Of a stretch of 15,141 bases of DNA, positions 1 through 4,427 are shown one piece after another; within the stretch, counting starts at the first letter, position 1, and each line of letters starts with the position of its first letter. The notes below the pieces were generated by a model, which ran no database searches, was not told the DNA's origin, and worked only from the letters and a program-made list of their open reading frames with translations. This stretch comes from a bacterium (GTDB taxonomy: Bacteria; SZUA-79; Acidulodesulfobacterales; Acidulodesulfobacteraceae), in the NCBI GenBank assembly GCA_021800745.1, contig JAJYYS010000022.1:1-15141 (forward strand), read 5' to 3'. Made by a program: the position numbers and the translations under genes.

Positions 1-1
1 A

Positions 2-112
2 AACCTTATAATAACTTCCGCGATATTAAGAAAAGAGTCGAGAGGCACGCATTACAATATAGACTATCCGAACAAAGACGACAAAAACTTCAGGCATCCC
101 ACGGTGCTGTAA
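2..112 (+). CDS. nadB: C-terminal end of an L-aspartate oxidase-like flavoprotein (partial)
   Basis: The frame starting at base 2 is open from the window edge to a TAA at 110-112 and gives 36 residues. They contain [18 protein letters not shown] followed by a short HPTVL tail. The ESRG-x-HY-x2-DYP pattern is the C-terminal signature of the NadB/SdhA/FrdA flavoprotein superfamily. The HY and DYP residues fit L-aspartate oxidase (first step of quinolinate and NAD synthesis, L-aspartate to iminoaspartate) better than SdhA/FrdA, which usually reads HAREDFP. The FAD-binding and catalytic parts lie outside the window, so only the family is safe. No terminator is visible before the pilin promoter at 132. 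Frame 1 is also open here, but its translation matches nothing I recognise. Confidence 0.6.
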   Translation, partial: NLIITSAILRKESRGTHYNIDYPNKDDKNFRHPTVL

Positions 113-131
113 TTTAATGCCAAAAAAAATA

Positions 132-161
132 TTGACACGGTTTCGGGCGGAGAAGTATAAT
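132..161 (+). promoter_or_regulatory. Near-consensus sigma-70 promoter of the pilin gene
   Basis: TTGACA at 132-137 and TATAAT at 156-161 are both perfect hexamers, separated by 18 bp. A second TATAAT overlaps at 161-166. A start near 168 would give a leader of about 47 nt before the ATG at 215. This is the strongest promoter I can read in the window and predicts high transcription, as expected for a major pilin. No extra operator is obvious. Confidence 0.8.
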
Positions 162-214
162 ATAATTAAAGAGTATTTTACGTTTACTTATTAATTTTTT
201 AAAAGGGGGATTTT

Positions 215-922
215 ATGGAGATAAAAGGAAAAGCCGGTAATAACGCGTTTACCCTTATAGAACTCGTTATGGTTATTCTGCTTATAGGCATTTTGGCGGC
301 GGTCGTCCTGCCGAAATTCGTAAATTTAACCGGCTCGGCAAACAAGGCGGCTTCGCAGGGCGTAATAGGGTCGTTGGGCGAAGGCTTGACGAGCCAATTT
401 TCGAAGGATTTGGTGAATAACGATTTGAGCACGTATGTGACTTTTACTACTGCGCCGACTACTACTTCGGCAGGAACAGTTAGTTTTGTAAACAACGCCA
501 ATTTTAAAGCAGGAGCATCAGGTAGCAATCCTTACGTTGACCCGTTTCTACTTTTGCCCAACTATAGTATTAGTACTAGTGCTAATAACGGTACGAGCGC
601 AGGGACAATTTACAATTTTGGGAAGGCTGTATCCCCTGGAACAGGTAATTCATGGTGGATGTATTATAATGTATTAACTGCCTCAGGTCTTGGAACAGCA
701 GCTGGAGTAACTATAACATTAGCATGTGACAATACAACATCTAATAATTCAAATTTTTTGGCTCCGATAATAACCGTTCCTATTAATGACTATATTATTC
801 AGATAGGTAACGTTGATTATATTTACTCTAACGGCACGACAATGGATAGTTATGCCTATTATATGGAATATTCCGATAACGGCAATATCAACGGATTCTA
901 TTTAGTTCCATGTCAGTCTTGA
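215..922 (+). CDS. Type IV pilin / pseudopilin-like protein with class III signal peptide
   Basis: The gene encodes a 235-residue prepilin. An 11-residue basic leader (MEIKGKAGNNA) is followed by FTLIELVMVILLIGILAAVVLP, the N-methylated hydrophobic helix of type IV pilins and type II secretion pseudopilins. Cleavage by PilD-type peptidase is expected between A11 and F12, with the conserved Glu at mature position 5 (E16). The -1 residue is Ala rather than the usual Gly, which is tolerated in some prepilins. The rest is a Ser/Thr/Asn/Gly-rich globular domain with only two Cys (in LACDN and in the terminal VPCQS), a possible disulfide loop like the pilin D-region. The start is supported by AAAGGGGGA at 202-210, 4 nt before the ATG. 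No assembly ATPase, prepilin peptidase or secretin gene is adjacent, so this is an orphan locus. A pilus subunit or a minor pseudopilin are both possible. The 3' half is visibly more AT-rich than the 5' half. Confidence 0.85.
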   Translation: MEIKGKAGNNAFTLIELVMVILLIGILAAVVLPKFVNLTGSANKAASQGVIGSLGEGLTSQFSKDLVNNDLSTYVTFTTAPTTTSAGTVSFVNNANFKAGASGSNPYVDPFLLLPNYSISTSANNGTSAGTIYNFGKAVSPGTGNSWWMYYNVLTASGLGTAAGVTITLACDNTTSNNSNFLAPIITVPINDYIIQIGNVDYIYSNGTTMDSYAYYMEYSDNGNINGFYLVPCQS

Positions 923-947
923 TTTAAAGGGGACATAGAAATTAAAG

Positions 948-987
948 GTGTCTGATTTATTTATTCTCTTACTCCCGACTGCGTTTG
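948..987. repeat. Left copy of a 40-nt imperfect direct repeat flanking higBA
   Basis: This stretch aligns without gaps to 1741-1780 with 33 of 40 bases identical by eye. The shared core is GATTTATTTATT followed later by CTGCGTTTG. A GGGGACA precedes this copy at 929-935, and a GGGGTCA opens the right copy. The two copies bracket the HigB/HigA cassette. The left copy runs into the stem of the pilin terminator. Confidence 0.7.
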
Positions 988-1008
988 ACGCGGTCGGGAG
1001 TTTTTATT
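971..1008 (+). terminator. Strong intrinsic terminator after the pilin gene
   Basis: ACTCCCGAC (971-979) pairs perfectly with GTCGGGAGT (993-1001). The stem continues through a T-G wobble and GCG/CGC to 13 bp, with the 5-nt loop TTTGA (984-988). The 3' side runs into TTTTTATTT. It would end transcription from the pilin promoter before the higB promoter at 1055. Confidence 0.88.
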
Positions 1009-1054
1009 TGTTGGAAGAAAATAAAGGCGTAAGATTTATTTTTATAAATTCTAA

Positions 1055-1085
1055 TTGACATTATACTTTCTTTTTGCGATACTAT
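1055..1085 (+). promoter_or_regulatory. Promoter of the higBA cassette, possibly leaderless
   Basis: A perfect TTGACA lies at 1055-1060. Two -10 candidates follow: GATACT at 1078-1083 (17-bp spacer) and TACTAT at 1080-1085 (19-bp spacer). The second is exactly 6 nt before the ATG at 1092. Either placement puts the transcription start at or within a few bases of that ATG, leaving no room for a ribosome binding site. Confidence 0.6.
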
Positions 1086-1091
1086 TGTTAT

Positions 1092-1379
1092 ATGATAGCG
1101 TCCTTCAAAGACGATGAAACAAAATTTATATGGGAAGGGCGGTTTTCCAAGAAGATAAAACTGTCTTCCGATTTGCAAAATATAGCACGGCGTAAGCTAA
1201 GAATGGTTGCGGCGGCAACGACGCTTGAAACTTTAAGAATTCCGCCGAATAATAAACTTGAAGCGTTAAAAGGCGATAGAGAAGGGCAGTGGAGCATCAG
1301 GATAAACGACAAATGGCGCATTTGTTTTAAATGGCAAGATTCCAATGTTTACGAAGTCGAGATAACGGACTATCATTAA
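1092..1379 (+). CDS. higB: HigB/RelE-family toxin
   Basis: The gene encodes 95 residues with the hallmarks of the HigB-like 'plasmid maintenance killer' toxins, RelE/ParE-fold mRNA interferases that cut mRNA at the ribosome. It begins MIASFKDDETK and continues ARRKLRMV, then PPNNKLEALKGDREGQWSIR, WRICFKW and a terminal VEITDYH, which is the full family order and normal length. I choose ATG 1092 over an upstream in-frame TTG at 1074 because family members begin M-[IK]-x-SF-x-D-x-ET. No Shine-Dalgarno precedes 1092, whereas higA has a good one; that would favour antitoxin over toxin synthesis. higA follows 19 nt downstream, in the toxin-first order typical of higBA. The cassette lies between direct repeats, suggesting acquisition as a unit. 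Confidence 0.9.
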   Translation: MIASFKDDETKFIWEGRFSKKIKLSSDLQNIARRKLRMVAAATTLETLRIPPNNKLEALKGDREGQWSIRINDKWRICFKWQDSNVYEVEITDYH

Positions 1380-1398
1380 CGTAAAAGGTGAAAAAATT

Positions 1399-1707
1399 AT
1401 GAGAAAATTAAAAAATATCCATCCCGGCGAGGTGCTTGCCATAGAATTCTTAAAAGCTATGAATATATCGGCATATATGCTGTCAAAACAAACCGGTCTT
1501 CCGCAAACCAGATTAAGCCAGATAATTGCCGGAAAAAGGAGCGTTACCGCCGAAACGGCGTTAAAACTCGGGAAATTTTTCGACGTTCCGGCCGAATTTT
1601 GGATGAATTTACAGACGCTATACGATATTGAAGAAAGTTTGAAATTACATAATAAAGAATTAAAGTCGATAACCCCTTATCGCGAGCTTAACCATAAGGC
1701 CGCCTGA
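1399..1707 (+). CDS. higA: HigA-family antitoxin, HTH transcriptional regulator
   Basis: The gene encodes 102 residues. The opening KNIHPGEVLAIEFLKAM and the helix-turn-helix LSKQTGLPQTRLSQIIAGKR (about residues 28-47), followed by AETALKLGKFFDVPAEFWMNLQ, are the standard HigA (XRE-type) sequence. HigA binds and neutralises HigB and represses the shared promoter through its HTH. The ATG at 1399 has the Shine-Dalgarno AAGGTGA (1385-1391). The protein is full length with no missing HTH positions. I see no clear palindromic operator over the promoter at 1055-1085, so the binding site is unassigned. It is co-transcribed with higB. Confidence 0.92.
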   Translation: MRKLKNIHPGEVLAIEFLKAMNISAYMLSKQTGLPQTRLSQIIAGKRSVTAETALKLGKFFDVPAEFWMNLQTLYDIEESLKLHNKELKSITPYRELNHKAA

Positions 1708-1740
1708 AAAAATAAGCAGAGAAAAAAGGAGAGAAAAAAG

Positions 1741-1780
1741 GGGTCAGATTTATTTATTTACTCACTCCTGCCTGCGTTTG
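1741..1780. repeat. Right copy of the 40-nt imperfect direct repeat flanking higBA
   Basis: This is the partner of 948-987 (33/40 identical, ungapped, counted by eye). It begins 33 nt after the higA stop, in a 231-nt stretch (1708-1938) with no gene. Unlike the left copy it has no downstream stem partner, so it forms no terminator. The GGGGTCAGATTTATTT start resembles motifs I recall near IS200/RAYT-type transposases, but no transposase is present. Confidence 0.7.
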
Positions 1781-1893
1781 CGCCGATTATTAACCGAAAC
1801 GCAACGTAAATTTAACATATCTGTAATAATTCCTTCATAATCCTTTAACAATCGGTATGGTATTATATCTTTCAAATATATTTTTTTATAATA

Positions 1894-1921
1894 TTGAAAA
1901 TATTAAGCCGGATGTTATAAT
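1894..1921 (+). promoter_or_regulatory. Putative promoter of the coiled-coil gene
   Basis: TTGAAA (1894-1899) and TATAAT (1916-1921) have a 16-bp spacer. The implied start, near 1928, falls inside the Shine-Dalgarno AAGGAG (1924-1929) of the gene at 1939. Either a start slightly upstream is used or another -10 (for example TATAAT at 1887-1892, which lacks a good -35) is the real one. Confidence 0.4.
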
Positions 1922-1938
1922 ATAAGGAGAGAACAATA

Positions 1939-2427
1939 ATGGAAGAAACTAAAAGAAGCGAAGATTATATGAATATGAGCTTATCGGTATCACCCGAAAA
2001 ATACTTCGACAGCAGGTTCGACGGTCAGGAAAAACTCTTTACCGAAAAGTTTAACAACCTTCAAATTCAGATAGATACGTTATCCGATAAATTAGAATCT
2101 GGAATAAACAGCCTGTCCAATAAATTAGAATCGGAAATAAATAACTTGTCCGATAAAATGGATTCAAAAATACATAATCTCTCGGATAAAATAGATGCAG
2201 AATTTAAAGCCCAGAGCGAAAAATTCGATGCAAAGATAGACTGGTTAGAGAAAAAATTCGATGCAAAGATAGACTGGTTAGAGAAAAGATTCGATGCAAA
2301 GATAGAGGAGTTAGAGAAAAGATTCGATGCAAAGATAGACGGCATAGATAAAAGGCTTACGCTGGGTTTTACTTTAATAATGGCTATGCTTGCCGCTTTA
2401 GTAGCGTTACATTTTTTAGGGCGTTGA
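1939..2427 (+). CDS. Hendecad-repeat coiled-coil protein with C-terminal membrane anchor
   Basis: The gene encodes 162 residues of no named family I can place. Residues 48-135 are eight consecutive 11-residue repeats. The first set reads LSDKLESGINS-like, and the later set is nearly identical LEKKFDAKIDW-like units. Hydrophobic residues recur at positions 1, 5 and 9 of each unit, the signature of a hendecad (11/3) coiled coil rather than a heptad one. Residues 140-160 (LTLGFTLIMAMLAALVALHF) form one hydrophobic helix ending in GR, so the protein is probably tail-anchored with the coiled coil in the cytoplasm, likely as an oligomer. The layout recalls Bdr-type repeat proteins and DUF1640-like proteins, but homology cannot be shown by eye. 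The start has AAGGAG at 1924-1929. It converges on the methyltransferase with a 6-nt gap and has no obvious functional partner. Confidence 0.8.
   Translation: MEETKRSEDYMNMSLSVSPEKYFDSRFDGQEKLFTEKFNNLQIQIDTLSDKLESGINSLSNKLESEINNLSDKMDSKIHNLSDKIDAEFKAQSEKFDAKIDWLEKKFDAKIDWLEKRFDAKIEELEKRFDAKIDGIDKRLTLGFTLIMAMLAALVALHFLGR
2080..2343 (+). repeat. Eight 33-bp tandem in-frame repeats in the coiled-coil gene
   Basis: Eight 33-bp units run from 2080 to 2343. Homogeneity rises towards the 3' end: the blocks 2221-2253 and 2254-2286 are identical over all 33 bases, and 2287-2319 differs from them at only a few bases. The first units are diverged at the DNA level but keep the 11-codon period. This suggests recent duplication in the 3' half of an older repeat array. 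Confidence 0.9.
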
Positions 2428-2433
2428 AAGCCT

Positions 2434-3069
2434 TCATTTTTTTGAAACAAGAGTAAACGACGATGAATATAAAGGCAGTATGTTTATATCTTTAAAACCG
2501 GATTCATTCAATATTTTCAACGCTTCTTCCGTGGAAACCCTTTCAGCCGCCGGAGGCCCCATTACGGGATTAGGGTCTTCCTTTTTCCAGTCTAAAAGAA
2601 AAAAAGTCCCCCCGTCCTTAAGAACCCTTTTAATTTCCTTAAGATAAGTGTTTTTATCTTCAACTTCATGAAAAACGTTTGCCAGAAGAAGAATATTTAC
2701 GGAAGCGTCTTCAAGGGGAATAAAAAACTCTTCGGATTTAACGCATTTGATTTTGCATGAACCGGATTCCGTTAAGTCGATATCTTTTTCTTTTTTAAGA
2801 TTGCCTTTAAAAATGCCGAGCATTTCTTCGCTTATGTCCAGCGCGAAAAGAATGAAATTTTTACCTTTAAAATTTTGCGCCCTTTTTGCCAGAGGTATCG
2901 AGAAAAATCCGCTTCCGCATCCCAAATCTGCAAAAGTGACGGTGTCGCTGTTTTTAAAGTATTCTAACGCAGATTTTTCTATTTCGCCTATAAGGAGTTC
3001 CGGAGGCATAAATTTATGCCTTTCTTCCGAATCAAGCCTTTTATGGTTTGCGGGATTAAATTTGTGCAT
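2434..3069 (-). CDS. Class I SAM-dependent methyltransferase
   Basis: The gene encodes 211 residues from ATG 3069. Motif I is FADLGCGSGFF (about residues 46-56), the ribose-binding acidic motif is ALDISEEML, and motif IV/post-motif regions ILLLANVFHEVEDK and LKDGGTFFLLDWK complete a Methyltransf_11/25-type Rossmann fold. The N-terminal MHKFNPANHKRLDSEERHKFMPPELL is of a kind common in small stand-alone methyltransferases of unknown substrate. Longer in-frame starts exist (ATG 3096, TTG 3105) but add only a low-complexity MFIIIYNKH stretch that overlaps the promoter. A TATAAT (3081-3076 on this strand) ends 6 nt before ATG 3069, and no Shine-Dalgarno is seen, so the mRNA may be leaderless. The substrate cannot be predicted. 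The neighbouring kinase is divergent and gives no hint. Confidence 0.85.
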   Translation of the reverse strand: MHKFNPANHKRLDSEERHKFMPPELLIGEIEKSALEYFKNSDTVTFADLGCGSGFFSIPLAKRAQNFKGKNFILFALDISEEMLGIFKGNLKKEKDIDLTESGSCKIKCVKSEEFFIPLEDASVNILLLANVFHEVEDKNTYLKEIKRVLKDGGTFFLLDWKKEDPNPVMGPPAAERVSTEEALKILNESGFKDINILPLYSSSFTLVSKK

Positions 3070-3098
3070 ATGTTTATTATATATTATAATAAACATAT
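3068..3098. promoter_or_regulatory. 31-bp palindrome with overlapping divergent -10 boxes
   Basis: ATATGTTTATTAT (3068-3080) and ATAATAAACATAT (3086-3098) are a perfect 13-bp inverted repeat around the 5-nt centre ATATT. The palindrome covers the methyltransferase start codon. It contains TATAAT on the - strand at 3088-3083 and again at 3081-3076, and TATAAT on the + strand at 3085-3090. On the - strand, TTGAAT (3110-3105, 16-bp spacer to the first box) or TTGATT (3105-3100, 18-bp spacer to the second) could be the -35. On the + strand only a poor TTGTGC (3062-3067) is available. It could be an operator for both genes or simply two back-to-back AT-rich promoters. Confidence 0.55.
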
Positions 3099-3131
3099 AA
3101 ATCAATTCAATTCAATTTATTCGCGATAAAT

Positions 3132-4379
3132 ATGACTATGCCGGATTTAAAACTAATATCGATAAATAGCGGGAGTTCTTCGGTTAAATTTTCGGTTTTC
3201 GGATTTTCGGGGATTAAAAAAAACGTAATTTTATCAAATATCGATAGGGTATTATTATGTAAGATAGAAGAAATAGGAACGGAATACGGTTATTTTTATC
3301 TTAAAGATAAAAATAAAATCGAAAGCAAAAAGCAAAATTTTATAAATCATGAAAAGGCCCTGCATTATATTCTTCAAAAAACTAATTTATTAAAAGACGA
3401 TAAAAACGGCAAAATAGATATCGTCGTCCACAGATACGTGCACGGCGGAAAATATTACCTGCAACCGCTGATAGTTTCGGACGGCGATATAAAAAAATTA
3501 GCAAAATTGAACGACCTGGCTCCGCTTCATAACCCTTCCAATTTAAAAGGGCTGAAAGTTATGAAATCCCTGCTTCCCGGCGCCAAGCAGATATGTATTT
3601 TCGATACCGCTTTTCACGGCGGTATTCCGCTTCATGCCAAACTATATCCTCTTCCCATAGAATACGCCGAAAAATTTAATATAGAAAAATACGGTTTTCA
3701 CGGGATTTCTTATTCGTTTGTAGCCGGTTTACTAAAAATTTACGATAAAAAAATAAAAAAAGCGGTAATCTGCCATCTCGGCAACGGGGCAAGCATATGC
3801 GCCGTGAAAAACGGGAAGTCTATAGATACTTCTATGGGTTATACCCCCCTCGAAGGGCTTATGATGGGGACGAGATGCGGAAACATAGACCCCGAAGTTC
3901 CTTTCATTCTTAAGAAAAAACTTAATTTAACGGACGACGCAATAAACGAAATATTAAACAAAAAAAGCGGACTTTTAGGAATTTCCAAGAAAACCTACGA
4001 TTTTAAGGAACTGATTAAGCAAAAAGATAAATATTCCAAGCTTGCCTTGAAAATGTATATTTACAGAATAGTAAAATTTATAGGACAGTATGCCGCCGCG
4101 TTAAACGGCATAGACGCTCTTGTTTTTACCGGCGGCATAGGAGAAAATTCCGAAACGTTAAGAAGGGAAGTCTGCAATAGCCTGACTTATCTTGGAATTA
4201 CGATAGACGGCAAAAAAAACGAAGCCGCAGCAAAATATTTTCAATCCTATGACCCGTACGGAAAACTTGACATAGAAAATTCCGTAAGACCGATAGGAAA
4301 CGGCAAAGTCGAGGTGTTTGCCGTCCATACCGACGAAGAGCTGCAAATGGCTTACGAGTCGATAGAATTGTTAAATTAA
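3132..4379 (+). CDS. ackA: Acetate/propionate kinase
   Basis: The protein has 415 residues, normal for AckA (about 400), which interconverts acetate plus ATP with acetyl phosphate plus ADP. In order it shows NSGSSSVKF (12-20), HRYVHGG (100-106, substrate Arg R101), FDTAFHGG (catalytic Asp D158), YGFHGISY (His H190), CHLGNGAS (phosphate loop), PLEGLMMGTRCGNIDPE (second Arg R248), FTGGIGENS and HTDEELQ near the end. All core catalytic residues are present. Deviations from the common form: YGFHGTSH has Tyr at the last His (Y194), and TRSGDIDP reads TRCGNIDP. This points to a diverged branch, possibly with a different preferred acyl group. No phosphotransacetylase or phosphoketolase gene is adjacent. 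Two ATGs (3132 and 3138) are possible starts, neither with a clear Shine-Dalgarno. Confidence 0.92.
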   Translation: MTMPDLKLISINSGSSSVKFSVFGFSGIKKNVILSNIDRVLLCKIEEIGTEYGYFYLKDKNKIESKKQNFINHEKALHYILQKTNLLKDDKNGKIDIVVHRYVHGGKYYLQPLIVSDGDIKKLAKLNDLAPLHNPSNLKGLKVMKSLLPGAKQICIFDTAFHGGIPLHAKLYPLPIEYAEKFNIEKYGFHGISYSFVAGLLKIYDKKIKKAVICHLGNGASICAVKNGKSIDTSMGYTPLEGLMMGTRCGNIDPEVPFILKKKLNLTDDAINEILNKKSGLLGISKKTYDFKELIKQKDKYSKLALKMYIYRIVKFIGQYAAALNGIDALVFTGGIGENSETLRREVCNSLTYLGITIDGKKNEAAAKYFQSYDPYGKLDIENSVRPIGNGKVEVFAVHTDEELQMAYESIELLN

Positions 4380-4403
4380 AATTTTATACGACGCAGTCAG
4401 CGG

Positions 4404-4422
4404 TTTATTAATGATTAATAAA
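4404..4422. promoter_or_regulatory. 19-bp perfect palindrome just upstream of addA
   Basis: TTTATTAAT (4404-4412), one central G, and ATTAATAAA (4414-4422) form a perfect inverted repeat in the 48-nt gap between ackA and addA, ending 5 nt before the addA ATG. It has no following T-run, so it is a poor terminator and more like a protein-binding site. It shares the half-site TTTATTA/TAATAAA with the palindrome at 3068-3098, though in DNA this AT-rich that may be chance. Confidence 0.4.
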
Positions 4423-4427
4423 AAACT

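Noticed and set aside
969..1178. Open frame of 69 codons on the - strand across the pilin terminator and higB start
   Set aside because: It overlaps the terminator stem, the higB promoter and coding sequence, has no Shine-Dalgarno and no recognisable content.
926..1780. Complete insertion sequence or RAYT element
   Set aside because: The repeats hold only higBA; there is no transposase frame and the repeats are direct, not inverted.
2067..2450. 127-codon - strand frame opposite the coiled-coil gene
   Set aside because: It is a shadow of the 33-bp repeats (repeating SIFASNLFSN-like text) and overlaps the methyltransferase end.
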